64,000 nucleotides of DNA from Apostichopus japonicus (Eukaryota; Echinodermata; Holothuroidea; Aspidochirotida; Stichopodidae), in assembly GCF_037975245.1 (NCBI RefSeq), contig NC_092572.1, forward strand, positions 8,437,001-8,501,000, in the 5' to 3' direction. A program made the position numbers and the translations under genes. Positions 1 to 12,800 of this stretch are shown here, in pieces. The notes under the pieces were generated by a model that was not told the origin of the DNA, did no database searches, and saw nothing but the letters and a program-made list of their open reading frames with translations. Each line of letters begins with the position of its first letter. Within the stretch, counting starts at the first letter, position 1.

Positions 1-114
1 TAGAGTTAAGTCATATGCCTATCATTCCTGAACTTTGAATACACACAATACATTCTGTCACCACTGCAAAACGTTAATGCTTTCCCATTGCGAATTATAG
101 CGCCCTCAGCTTGT

Positions 115-338
115 GTCACGTAAGTCACGCAGAGAAATGAAGAATTTCAACTTTTTGAAGGAAATCAATAAATCCTGTGAAGTATTGAGAGAAATTTGCT
201 AAGTTGCCTATTATATCTAAAAAGGACACATTGAGGAATAACTTCAAGGTAAAATTTAATTGATATGCATTTTATACCGGTCTTTGTATGCAAATTAGCA
301 ACGTCACGTAAGTCACAAAAAATTGTCACGTAAGTCAC
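115..338 (+). repeat. Cluster of three GTCACGTAAGTCAC motifs
   Basis: Exact copies of the 14-mer GTCACGTAAGTCAC start at 115, 303 and 325. The third runs into TCACACGTGTGA (335-346), a perfect 12-bp palindrome with a CACGTG E-box at its centre. The motif resembles bZIP half-sites (TTACGTGAC). The same motif recurs at 2183-2401, so the clusters may be subterminal repeats of an old DNA transposon. That origin is inference. Confidence 0.6.
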
Positions 339-713
339 ACGTGTGAAACTGCTCAGTTTCCTCTCACAGTTTCCAAAGATACAAAGTAACACAGGCTAAG
401 GACATGTTTACAAGTTCATTATATTGAGATTGGGGGAAGGGGAGGGGTCTATTCCACATAAAAATAGAATCTAGAAGTTTACTTGTACATAAAAAGTCCT
501 ATAGACTAGTTCTGCAAAATATCTTAACTTAAGTGCTACAGTAGCTAAATAGTTTCTTAATTAGGAGTAAACAAGTTTTTCTAGACTAGTTAATACAGAA
601 TACTTCTAATGTATTTGTATTTCTACATTTTTGGTTATAATTTAAAGCTTTTTGGTAACATTTTAGTCACTTTTGGGAATTTGGATTAAAATAATTAATC
701 CATATAAATCCAT

Positions 714-941
714 GTGGTAAAGGCAGAAGGTGGCAAGATGTGTATGTGGAAAACCGCATTAGATACTGATGGAGATCCACTAATGTCAGTTACTTATGTT
801 GTACTTCGAGCTCTGACCTCTCATGTTAAGGTAGATGACTGGGTTGTTGTCAAATATGATGATGTACTGTACCCAGGAGAGGTTACAAATATGGTGCCTG
901 CCACCACCACAACGTGGAAATGGCCTCTTACAGTACAGTAG
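714..941 (+). pseudogene. Possible transposon-encoded protein fragment
   Basis: A 75-codon frame carries a run of the type VKVDDWVVVKYDDVLYPGEV followed by a WKWP motif. It resembles a small module I recall from uncharacterised, probably transposon-derived animal proteins. The frame stops shortly after WKWP with no convincing splice donor, and TE-like sequence also found at 5.7 kb follows at 1045. I read it as a decayed fragment lying between the two 14-mer clusters. No enzymatic motif is visible. Confidence 0.3.
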
Positions 942-1044
942 ATAAAATCTCCTACTAGCCCGAAAATATTAAAACAAATTTTACCCCCTGAAGCAGCTTG
1001 TGCAGTTCAGGGGTAGACTGCAATTCACATTTAAAGAACTTAAA

Positions 1045-1380
1045 GTCTCAATATGTGTTTGCTGATGAAAATTATAAAACTTAATGGTTTATATATTTAC
1101 GAGTGACCCACTTACCTGTCTCCCCACAACCTATGCACCGCATTCTACCGTGTCTAGAATGCCCTGGTAATCTTTTAACACTGTACACCCTCACTGGCCC
1201 TAATGGCCTTCCTTCATTTTTCTACCCACAAAGTGTCTCACTGTGTTTTTCGGAGTTAAAAAAATTTTCGCGAAAATTGTGGGGAACGAAGTAAACGAAG
1301 TAAATTTCGGAAAACAAAGTTCTGAAGCAGATTCAATGTTTCTTAACTTCTAAATGCACTCTGACCATGGGGGTTTAATG
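1045..1380 (-). mobile_element. Transposon relic, copy A
   Basis: Two blocks (about 1045-1070 and 1305-1380) match, in the same order and orientation, 5735-5850 in a PRDM10 intron. In copy A they are separated by about 240 bp of extra sequence. Read on the minus strand, the second block encodes LNPHGQSAFRS, a stop, then ETLNLL. Copy B reads the equivalent [20 protein letters not shown] without a stop. So both derive from one repeat with coding capacity, probably transposon-derived. Confidence 0.45.
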
Positions 1381-2182
1381 GAGAAAAACTGTCGCAATCA
1401 AACAAAAGAAATTTATTTTCTGTTGGCCGTATGGCGCGAACGATTTACTGTAAAATCACTGCATGCAACCACCCAGCACGTTCATTACACAAATGTAACC
1501 TACTTTACTTATACTCTTATCGTCCATTTTTTTACCCAATTAACGAAGGAAACTCTTGAAAATACTGTACCTGTTGATTCATTGCAATGGAAGGAAATGA
1601 TACAATTTTGCAAGCTACATCAGTAAGACCAACAGAAAGATACTATTCAAGAGAATGAAAGAAAGATACTATTCAAAAGAACGAACCTAGCAGGAGAGCC
1701 ACAAAAGTGAAAGTAGTCCTAGGCCTAACGGTCTTAAACAAAACAGAGAGATTTGATTGGCGCATGATCTGTCGGCCGGGTTTGCACATTTTGATTGAAT
1801 TTTGTAGAATCAATGGACTGGTTAAGAAATCTTTTATTGATATATAAACAAATAAAAATAATGAATATTGATATGGAAACTGCATAGGAGGGTGTCATTT
1901 TCACTGAGCTTTCAGTGCAGTAAGCTGGAAAAGTTGAAGTTTAAATTTGGCAAACACGTCATGAGACTTTAAGGTAACCAGTAATATTGTTCTAAGTTTG
2001 AGCTGTTTGAGCCATTTTTTGCAATTCACTTAAATGTAACCTTTCAATTTTACTTCACATTATAAATGTTGTTCCTGCATTTTAGAACTGAGTAGGTATC
2101 TTTGATAAATAGGAAGGTGTTATAAACCTGTTATATAGTATAGAAGACATCAAAACTGTGTGGAAGTGTTGAGAATGAACTT

Positions 2183-2401
2183 GTCACGTAAGTTACACTT
2201 CCCTTTGTGACTTACGTGACGTCACGTAAGTCACACACTTCCGGAGTCCCTAAATTTATTAAAGCTTGTTACATAGATCAAAAGTGGTGGTATTACAGAT
2301 CAACCTTTATAGCTACCTTTACAATTGTAGCTCACTTTGCTCTCACACACTATATATTATTGGAGGAAAACATTCCCTTCTATTTTTGTCACGTAAGTCA
2401 C
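2183..2401. repeat. Second 14-mer cluster with a perfect 28-bp palindrome
   Basis: The motif GTCACGTAAGTCAC occurs at 2183 (one mismatch), inverted at 2207-2220, direct at 2221-2234 and direct at 2388-2401. The inverted and direct copies abut exactly, so 2207-2234 is a perfect 28-bp palindrome with TGACGTCA, a canonical CRE/ATF octamer, at its centre. Confidence 0.7.
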
Positions 2402-2944
2402 AGCCAGAGTGTGGCATTTTTAACATAATCTGTGTTACCAGTAATAAAGGAAATTTGTTAAATTGTGTTATTAGATAAATTAGCAGACTGCATTTAACTG
2501 CCACATTAAAAGAAAGCTTGGACTTTCCTTTCATTTAAGGATTTTTTCTACTTTCAATTATTATTTGATAATGCACCATGAATGTGCCTACAGTTTGAGA
2601 TCGATACTCATTGCTATAAATCAAGATTGAGAAATCAGTAGAAGAAAACTTTAACCGTTTATGAAAGTTTAAGCTACTTACTTTACATTATACTCAAAGA
2701 GAGACAACTTATAACCCTTCTAATTTTACCATGTTGGGACCACTTGGTGTGGAATGGCCCTAAAGAGATCGTGACAGAATAGCTATACATGTGCAATACG
2801 AAAAATACTCTTTTTTCCACAAAAAGTAGAATAAGAATGTGATAAAATAGCTCAAAATGAAGCTAAGAAACTCCCATATTCAATAAAATATGCCTGTCAT
2901 GAAACAATATCGTGCCTACTGATGACCCTGCATTTTACGGACAA

Positions 2945-3064
2945 TTCATACTAGTTTTCGAGACGGAGGCGGTTTTTACCGGTATTTACCAGTTTTTCCC
3001 GGTTTTTACCTGGTTTTTACCGCTTAGTGGGAAAAACAGGTTTTTCCCGGGAAAATGCCAACCC
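2945..3064. repeat. TTTTTCCCGG/TTTTTACCGG repeat with transposon-like end
   Basis: The stretch is built from variants of GGTTTTTACC and GGTTTTTCCC and contains the 9-bp inverted repeat GGGAAAAAC/GTTTTTCCC. It ends in GCCAACCCTG, which looks like the right terminus of a CAGGGTTGGC-type transposon. The matching left end was not found, so this is probably a truncated miniature element. Confidence 0.4.
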
Positions 3065-3768
3065 TGTGTGTAAGTAAGTACTTACATATTAATCAATAAA
3101 ATGACGGAGATCTACGAAGTCTGTTATAGTTACTGAAAGAGCAACTGCGCCACCAATTTTATCACCAGCGCCACACTGTGGGTTGGGTGTCCGAACTTCG
3201 CAATACTCTAGCAAAGAGATACCAGTTCCACAATCACGAAGAATCTTCTTGAAATACAACGTGGAAACAGTTTGCAGGAAAGAAAGTTTGGCCGTGTATC
3301 GTAATATAACACAATTCTCCCACCATATCAAGTATATTTTCAGGTGATTTAGACCAGAAGATAGAGTTTTGGGGTGTTTTAAGGCTTAGGTGTCCGAACT
3401 TCGAAGTGTCCATGCTAGGCATTTTTGACGTTTCTAATGTTTTCCTTTATCGGCCTAGAAGCGAGAACATTATATTGCATCACAAAGTGGTAGGCCAATA
3501 ATTTCTGATGTTGTTCAGTGTACTGATAATTTAAATAACCAGCTCCAAATGTACTGTATGCTTTATATCTCAGGGGTTCTCCCTTAACCTATCTAAGAGG
3601 ACCAGAGAAACATTGGTTGAGGCAAAGGGCAAACAGAATAAAAAATTGTGCACTTACTATGCATAGAATGAGCAATATGCAGACTTGGCTGGTATAGTGC
3701 TCAATCCATGCGGTACAGGCCTTAAGTGTTAATATTAATTCAAGATAATCTAAGGCTTTGTCTTGCAG

Positions 3769-3813
3769 GACAGATCGCAAATTTCACGAGCCCAGATTCA
3801 GACCCAACTATCG
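3769..3813 (+). CDS. PRDM10: PRDM10 exon a (45-nt small exon)
   Basis: Acceptor TCTTGCAG precedes and donor GTATGT follows. The 45 nt are open only as phase 0 to phase 0 ([15 protein letters not shown]), which matches the phase of the next exon. The following intron is only 73 bp. The peptide has no motif, so support rests on splice signals and phase. Confidence 0.55.
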
Positions 3814-6800
3814 GTATGTTCAAGCTTTGTTCAATTTAATGAATACTCGGTTATTTTAACAAGCCTTCATATGTCACCTCTTTCAGAATCAAAGCCCACA
3901 ACGTGACATAGATGCTGGCAGTTCACATTTTGCCTACCCTCAAGGCCCCAGTGCCTCGTACCAAGGAGCCGAGGCCCAGGCCTGGGTTGCTGACAACGAG
4001 CCAGAATCGACTGTCAATGAGGCCAGGGCCGTGGAGATTCCATCACGTACACATAATCACTTGGTTCCTGGACTTGGTGGCAGACAGGGACATTCCTCAA
4101 GATATAGTAAGTGTTTAAAGTTTGCTGGTTTGCTTCTCATTTAATACACATGCACTCAATTCCACTTCATATTCATGCAAAGTAGACTAAATGTGTGATA
4201 GGTGTAGAGCATGAGTTCTCAAGTTGCTATGAGGGCCAGAGAAAACAGTTGTTATAGCAAAAATTGGACAGAAATAAAATCAACATCGCAATTAAGCTGT
4301 AAGCAAAAGAAAGTTTCTCACAGTAACTGTACTTTTTTATCGCAATGTTATTATTTCTGCCCCTTCTGTGTTATTTTAGAAATTTGACAAAACATCTGCG
4401 CATATTACTGTGGTCATCTGGGCAGACAAATTAAAAAAAACATAAGCCGTTGTTCATTTTATGATTTTTCTTTAGAAAGATAAAAACAATATTGTGTACA
4501 AGAGGTTGCCATGTGTACATTATTTCTCAAGTGACAATAAAACATTAAAAATTGATATTTTGAAGAATTTTTGAAGAAGTGAAAGTTCATCTATTTAGAT
4601 GCCATGTCAATTCTAGCTTTTGCTACATCTACAGGTAGTGGGATGTAGAATTGTATTGATAGCATGTAGCTCTGATCTCTGAACAGGTGACGAAGCCATA
4701 CCAGTGGCTAGTTCCACTATTCCGGACTCTAGCATCTCCACACCAATAAACCACCATTTAGAGGAAGAGAATGAGACAGGAAGTGGAGAAGCTCTTCCTC
4801 AGCCAGCCAATCAGAATCCACAAATGGTCCATGCTGAGATGGTTGCTGAACCACTGGCTGTTGAAGCTGCCCCTGTTGAACAAGAGGTGAGCAACCTGGT
4901 GACCTGAATCAATTATAAGGTTATAATGATAAAAATTGATGGCATCCATAATTGCTTATCAATTAATCTGGTATATTCAATATACTAAACTCCCATTATA
5001 ACCAAAGAAAAACTCCCATTATAACAAAAGAAAAATCCCATTATAACAAAAGAAAAACTCCCATTATAACAAAAGAAAAACTCCCATTATAATGGAAGAA
5101 AAACTCCCATTATAACAAAATAAAAATCCCATTATAACCAAAGAAAAACTCCCATTGTAACAAAATAGAAATCCCATTACCCTGTATAACAAAATAAAAA
5201 CTCCCATTATAACAAAAGAAAAACTCCCATTATAACAAACGAAAAATTCCCATCATAACAAAAATAAAACTCCCATTATAACGGAAGAAAAACTCCCATT
5301 ATAACAAAATAAAAACTCCCATTATAATAAAAGAAACACTCTCATTATAACAAAATAAAAATCCTATTATAACAAAAGAAAAACTCCTATTATAACAAAA
5401 GAAAACTCCCATTATAGCAAAAGAAAAACTCCCATTATAATAAAAGAAACACTCTCATTATAACAAATGAAAACTCCCATTATAACCAAAGAAAAATTCC
5501 CATTATTACTAAAGAAAAACTCCTGTTATAACAAAAGAAAAACTCTCATTATAACGGAAGAAAAATGAAGAAAAAGTATGTTTAAGATCATTCAAGTGGC
5601 ACTATATATAGACATCACAGATTTACAAAATGACAGCTCCCAGAACAAGAATTCATGAGAGCAGATCTCTCAAATAGAACAAGACTGTTTGTTAGTTATT
5701 TGGTGGAGTTGTTTTTCACAAAGATCTCTGTCTTATGTAAAGTCTCAATACGTGTTTGCTGATGGATTTCAGAAAACCAACTTCCGAAGTAGATTCAATG
5801 TTTCTTTTCTTCTAAATGCACTCTGACCATATGGGTTTAATTCATTTGCTAATCTTTGAAAGTCATGTAGAATTTCAGTTTCCTTGTGCCCGTCATTTGA
5901 ATCAAAGTAACGATTGTTGTCATACCTTATTATCTCCCCTATAAGAGTGGAAAAAGGTGTGAAATATCCAATGGAAATTCCAGGTTGAATATCTGAAAAG
6001 CTCACTATACTCACCTCTATGTACCATGCATGATGATAATAGGGGATAATATAACGTTTTGTTTCTCTCTTTAAAGATTCCACCTGTTATTCAGCAACAG
6101 CCAGCACCTCAGCAGCCTCAGCCACCTGTCCAAGAGTTGCAAGGTGTGGAACATCAGCAGCAGCCAGGACAAGGAGCCGTTATGCAAGTAAATCCACAAC
6201 ATTTGCAGCAACAGCAGCAAGAAGAGCATCTAGTTTTACAACAGCAGCAGTCTCAACAACAACAACAGCAGCAATTACAGCAGCAATTACAGCAGCAGTT
6301 ACAGCAACAACTGCAACAGCATCCTCAGACTCAACAGCAACAAGCACATATACAACAGCAACTACCTCTACCACAACAGCAGCAACACCCACAACAGCAA
6401 CAACACTCACAACAACAGCCTCTATCACAACAGCAACAACACTCACAACAGCAGCAACAGCCTCTACCACAACAGACACAACAACAAACACAACAGCAAC
6501 AACAACAGCAAACACAACAGCAAAAACAGCCAGCAGTAGAGGAAGAGTCTGAAGACCAGGCTGAGGTGCAACACCACCACCACCATACAGGACAAGGAGA
6601 GGAGTCATCCTCAGGTTCTGTTCAGATGGTTTTGGATGCACCCTCAGAGACGACGGGAGAACCTGCAGAATCTGGAGGAGAGGAACAAGCAGGCCCATCG
6701 AGGAGACCGGGGAGAAAGGCAGCCCAGAATGTCCAGAATCTGATCGACGCCGAAAAGAATGATTCATGTAAGCAGAAATGTCTTTTACGACCAAGTATTA

Positions 6801-9800
6801 GATCTGTATCTGAAACTGTAGCTAACTGTAGACTGACAGTGTTCATATCAGACCTTATCTTGTCAATGTGGCCTAATTTTCGTAAAACAATTTATATCTT
6901 ACCCAATCTTTTCAAAGCGAGCTGCAGTTAACTGTAGGTTTTCAGTGATTTGTTATCAGACCCTATCTTGTCAATGTGACTGGTAGCTGGCCTTATATTT
7001 TAAAAACGATTGTTATCTGACTTCATCTTTTTAAAGCGATGGACAGCTAACTGTAGTTTTTCAGTGATAGTTATCAGACCCAATTTTGTCAAATTGATTA
7101 GGTAACTGAAACTATTTTTGAAAAACGATCGTTATCTGACCCAATCTTTTAAACGTGATCAGCAGCTAACTGTAGGTTTGCAGTGATTGTTATTAGACCC
7201 TATTTTGTGAAAGTGATTGGGTATCTGAACCTATATTTTGAAAATTGATCGTTATCTGACCTCTTGTGTTCAAAGTGATCGGTAGCGAACTATAGGTTTG
7301 CAGTGATTGTTTACATCAGACCCTACTTTGTCAAAGAGATTGTGTATTGAACCAAGTTTTTTTGTAAGTAGCTGAATCTGCTTAAAATTACAGAGTTAGT
7401 TATCTGACCTTATTTTTACAGCAATTGGTATGTGATTGTATTATCCTACAAAGTAGTCGGTATACTTAACCATTACAATTATCTTTATGATATCATGCTA
7501 TAAATATTGATCAAACATTTTTCATTTTTTGATACCTCGATCTAGGGTCGGAAGAACAGGACATGGTAGATGAAGAAGCGTTCTTAAAGGAGGGGGCATT
7601 TATGAAGATTATTGATCGACCAATCACATCGCGGGCCAGAGCTACACTACCCAGCATGCTCCAGGTCTTCAAGGTCTTGGAAAATGATGTTGGTAAGTTA
7701 AACAGTTTTGGCAGCAAGTGCAGTTCGTAGGAGATTTTGGAGGGAAATTTTTTGAGGGGGATGAATGTACCTCTCTATTGATGCTTTATGCCTTTAAGAT
7801 GAAGGAGTGTAGGGTGATTCCAAAACCATCTTATTGATTCAGTTATAACATAAGATGTATATATTTTTTGGATTTGTGTATATCTTGGAATACATTTTTT
7901 TAGAAACTTCAAGGATATGATGGCACTATTGTGTTGATTCTGGACTTATAGTGAAAATGGAAGTGACTATTGCAAGCTTTAATGACAATCAAGTGTAAGT
8001 GCATCTTGTTTATGATATAAATATTTATATTTATTTTACCAAAAAAGGTCACAAGTTTCATTCCCACATTTGAAATATTTCGAACTTTTCTTTGCATTAG
8101 ATTTGAATGATTTTTATCTTTTTTAAGGTGTTTTTGCTAAGAGGGCACTCTCCAAGAGGACTCAGTTTGGACCCTTAGAGGGCGCCATTGTGAAGGATCC
8201 TCCCAATACCATCCTGAAGTGGCCGGTGAGCTTTAGATTTATTTTATGAGCTGATGTTTAAGAAAGTTGATTGGCTGGTTTTCCTTCAGACAACCTACAC
8301 CAGGCTAAGAGTCAAGTCTGTTGCTTAAGATGGTTGATGTTTAAATGGTGGATGTGAATGAATCGGCTATTGCTTGCAGTTTATGACTGTTTAGCTGAAA
8401 CAGATCCAGGTGAATGCAGGTCCATGGAACACACCATCAGCATGCAGATTGCGAGCCTTGCGAATCGACGGGCAGGACCCTGTGCAAGTCAAAGTCTATA
8501 TTTTAGACACGTTCTGTGGTTTTCCAATCTGATGACCTAGACTTTCTTGTACCTCTGTCTAAAAAGCAAAGTTGGTCCGGCGACATGTCTGATTGTATGA
8601 TAGCATCACTTTAGCAGTTGAAAGTTTATGTGCAGCTCAGTGCAAACAAAACACTGACTGCTGGCAAACTGTAAGCAATCAGCAAACCTAGTTCAGAATA
8701 CCATGTGTTGCTTGGGTTTAAAGGATGATTTAGGTACAATATTTATTTTGATATGTTGTAGACCAACAAAAACTACTGCTTTCAGTCAAAGATGTATTTA
8801 TATAACACTTTTAATGAACCTTTAAACAGCTGAGATTCATCAAATGACTGGACTGTATAGTCTAATACACAGACCATTAGGTCCATTCCTCAGATTGCAA
8901 CAACTAGGTAAATGGGAAAACATAAGACAATTTTTATGGTCTCAAATGACATGTTAACAGTGTATTAGAAATTGTAACCACTTTCTCTAATGAAACTTAA
9001 TCAAAGCCCTAAGTAAAGAGGCCATCATTTCCACTGTGAAAACAAGGAAAATATCAAGTTTGTATTTTGAGACAAGTCAACGTGTACGTCAAGTTAGGGA
9101 ATTCTATACTTGCCTCGAGCAGTTAGATTCCTGACCGTTACAAGTATAATTCTTACCATGTCTGGAGAAGTCTAATCAAACCATCGATGAAATTACATAA
9201 TTGAATAATGAAGCTAAACCACAGAGCAAAATCAGTGAGATCTTGTTTATGTTATCTTTTCATAGAACATTGATATCCTTAGTATCACTTGCTAAGTTAA
9301 ATTGTATACAATCCTGTATGCAATCCAATGACCTCCTCAAGCAATAATTTAGTGTTTCAGGTTTGCCTAACAAATTTAGACTTGACAACAGTTTTGCTTT
9401 TAATTTGTAAACCTACAGAAAACACTGAGTTTTCTGTCAACAATTACTTACTGTTCATCTTGGCATAGACTAAGTATGAAGGTTTGACCATTTCCTGCAG
9501 ATACCATTTTGATATTCAATACAAGCAATGTCACTCTCTGCTCTTTACCTTTAGGTGGAGAGGAACGGCGAAACAGTTTACATTGACTGTCAAGATGAGT
9601 TTCGCAGTAACTGGATGGGTTTTGTCAGACCGGCTAATAGCTACAGCGAGCAGAATCTCATGGCGTTTTGCTTAAACAACGAGATTTACTTCGCTACCAT
9701 CAAGACAGTCGAACCAAGACAGGAGCTCAAAGTTTGGTATGCAAAGTCTTTCGCTGAAGCTCTGGGAGAACAAGTATTAGAAATCACCCCAGAAGAAGCC

Positions 9801-12800
9801 GCAGGTGGGTTGAAAAATGAACCCTGTGTTTTGAGGCAATAAAATATCGGGAAGGCAATTTCTCTTGTCACATAGTTGGTGGAAGTTTGGATAACATTCT
9901 ATGCCATCAAGGAAGCCCATACATTTGGGTGTAAGATGTAGGTTAAAACTTTGTGTTTAAGCTGAAGTTATATGGTAAATCCACATGGTGCCATATGTAG
10001 TTAATATGGACAGGTTATGAAGTTGCCATACATTGCCATGAAGTTGCCATATGTGGTTCATATGGACAGGCTACGAAGTTGCCATATGTTGCCATATGTG
10101 GTTAATATGGACAGGCTATGAGGTTGATAAGTGGCTTCAGTATTTATGAACGACAAATATCACAGTCCCAATTAGTCTATGCTTGTAAAATTTTTCTAAT
10201 CAGAGCAAAGCTACCTAAATTATTCTTATGGGCAGTTTTCATTTTATCTTCAATTTTCTCTTCTTGTTTTCCCAAACAATACTTCATTTTAGTTCTCCCT
10301 GTCTCAACTCTGGAATTATTTGTTTATTCACAGCTATCCAAGAGAAAGAGAAAACCTGGCCGTGCTACGAATGCTCGCGAAAGTTCAAGACATCAGAGCT
10401 CTTACAGAAGCATCTGAGCTCCCATGATGCACCAGAAGTACGACCCACGAGGGGGAGAGGCCGTGGGAGAGGTCGAGGGCGTGGCCGTCCCCGCAAGAGG
10501 GGCAGGCCCAGAAAGTACCCCATATCGGATGCGATCAACTATAAGCATGGCGGTGGTAGGTCAGTACAGTTTCAAGAGAAACCCTCTCCTTTCGTCTGCC
10601 AAACCTGCCAGAAGATCTTTACCAGGAACTATGACCTACAGCGCCATGCGGTAGTTCACACGGATAACAAGACAATCACGTGTGAGGTCTGCCTGAAGAA
10701 GTTTGCACATGATTACAATGCGTTGAGGCATCTCTTGAAGCATAAAGAGAGAGGTGAATACACAGGGTTCGTCCAACCTCCCCGGCATCGCCAGGTGATC
10801 ACCACTTGGTCTTGCGAGTACTGTGATGAGACTTTCTCAAAGGAGGATCAACTGGTAAGCCATGAAGCAGAAGAGCATGAAGAGGAAGCACAGGAGGTCC
10901 CAGATCCGGTGGCTAAGTCCCCCGTAGATGGAGTCGTGCATCCTCAGACTGTGACTCAAACTGATGCTGTAGCCAACCAACAGAATGGCAATGGAGGAGT
11001 ACCGCTCATATCCATGGAGAACTTACACGAAACACAAGGCTTTACACCTCAGCCTGTCTCTACGTCTGTTAGCCAGGACATTATCAGTCAGTCGGTGATG
11101 GGTCGGCTCCCGTTGGCCCAGGGAGGAGGGGATGGGCTCCAACAATTCCAGCCAGGTCTAGACCCTGTCGGCAACATGGAGACATTCATAGGGGAGTTTT
11201 CAGGGTTCCAACAGAGCATGTCGATGAACGAACAGGGGCAGACTCTGATTCACTGCAAGCTCTGTGGGAAGACATTTGACAATCAACCCTTATATAGCAG
11301 CCACATGAAGGTGCACATGATACCAAAGTTCTACAAGTGTCCCTTCTGCGAGATCGGTTACGAACGGCCGGAGCTCCTCAGGAGGCACGTCACGATTCAC
11401 AAGCAGGACGGACAGTACTTTTGCCCTCACTGCTCGAAGAACTTTGAGATGTACTCTCACATTCGCAAGCACATACGAGAGTCCCACTCCTGTAAGGAGT
11501 TCCCCTGTCCGGTCTGTCGCAAGATCTTCCCACGTCCAGACAAACTGAAGATGCACATGCTCAGGCACACAGATCGGAAGGACTTCCTCTGCGCCAACTG
11601 CGGGAAGCAGTTCAAACGGAAGGACAAACTCAAAGAGCACATGCTGAGAATGCATAACCCAGAGAGAGAAGCCAAGATGGCCGCCCTGGCTAGTAAACCC
11701 AAGAAGCCGCCGTTTAAACCCGCAGTGGATCCCACCGAAGTGGACGCGTTCACCTTCAAGTGTCGTGCCTGCCAGCTGGGCTTCAAGAGGCGTGGCATGT
11801 TGGTGAACCATCTAGCCCGTCAGCATCCCGACATCCAGCCAGAATCGGTACCGGAGTTGAACCTGCCGATCATCAAGCCCAACAGGAACTATTTCTGCGC
11901 TTACTGTGAAAAGGTCTACAAGAGCAGCAGCAAGAGAAAGATTCACATCTTGAAGAACCACCCGGGCGCTCTCCTTCCTCCGAGTCTGAGGAAGAATAAG
12001 AATAACCCTGAAACCAATGTCCTGGATGACCCTCACACTGCACCAGCAGGTGCTACCACAACACATTACTTTGCCTGTGCCCATTGTCCACGCCAATATA
12101 GTACCAAGGCTAAAATGATGGACCATGTCAGGAAGAAGCACATGGACCCTGTGGTTTCTGGGGCTCCTCACCAACAGGTAAGACACTTCTTTTCTTTTCT
12201 TTTTATAAGTTTTCTACTGTTAATTCCTCTAACCTTAAAATTTGGTTTAACGTGGCATTAATTCAAGGGTTTCATGCAGTCTTAGTTCATCTGGCCTTAT
12301 CTAAGTTATTTATTAAAGTGAACAGTTCTGATTACTAAGTTCTGAGTACTATGTACTACATTTTTAGGCTCTGAGCACTCTTTTGTAATTTGGAGTTCCG
12401 GTGACTTGAGCTAGTACCAACTACTTTAAATAAAGTTAAAGTATATTAGCATTTTCATTTAAGTACTCAATGATGAGTTCACATTTTTTTTTCCCTGAGT
12501 ACTTTAAAGCAATGCGAGTACTTTCAAAAAAATGAACTTCTGGAGTAACCGAGTACTTCTCCTGTTTTACAACACTGTATATTAGTACCTGTTTTGACAT
12601 AAATGCAACTGATTAACATTATTGTGGTCCACTGTTGATGTTCCTTGTAGGGATGCCTGATTACAGTATTGTGGTCAACTGTTATGATGTTCCTTGTAGG
12701 GATGTCTGATTACAGTATTGTGGTCAGCTGTTATTGTTCCTTGTAAGGATGCCTGATTACAGTATTCTGAATACATTACTAGCACAACCAAGAAATCCAT

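Larger units (their letters stand above)
1..3768. other. Non-coding upstream stretch, probably PRDM10 intron
   Basis: No exon could be supported here. The first recognisable PRDM10 exon starts in phase 0 right after a splice acceptor at its left end, so this stretch is most simply an upstream intron of the same gene. It holds decayed transposon pieces, two clusters of a 14-bp motif and AT-rich unique sequence, each listed separately. Short open frames on both strands have no family resemblance. Confidence 0.5.

Noticed and set aside
1263-1278. 16-bp palindrome AATTTTCGCGAAAATT
   Set aside because: E2F-like in appearance, but isolated, with no promoter context and easily reached by chance in AT-rich DNA.
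3912-4118. Plus-strand 68-codon frame starting MLAVHILP
   Set aside because: It overlaps PRDM10 exon b in the wrong phase. The exon's own frame fits both neighbours.
6180-6794. Long minus-strand open frame rich in Val and Ala
   Set aside because: It is the antisense of the PRDM10 polyglutamine exon. CAA/CAG repeats give open Val/Ala/Leu frames on the other strand.
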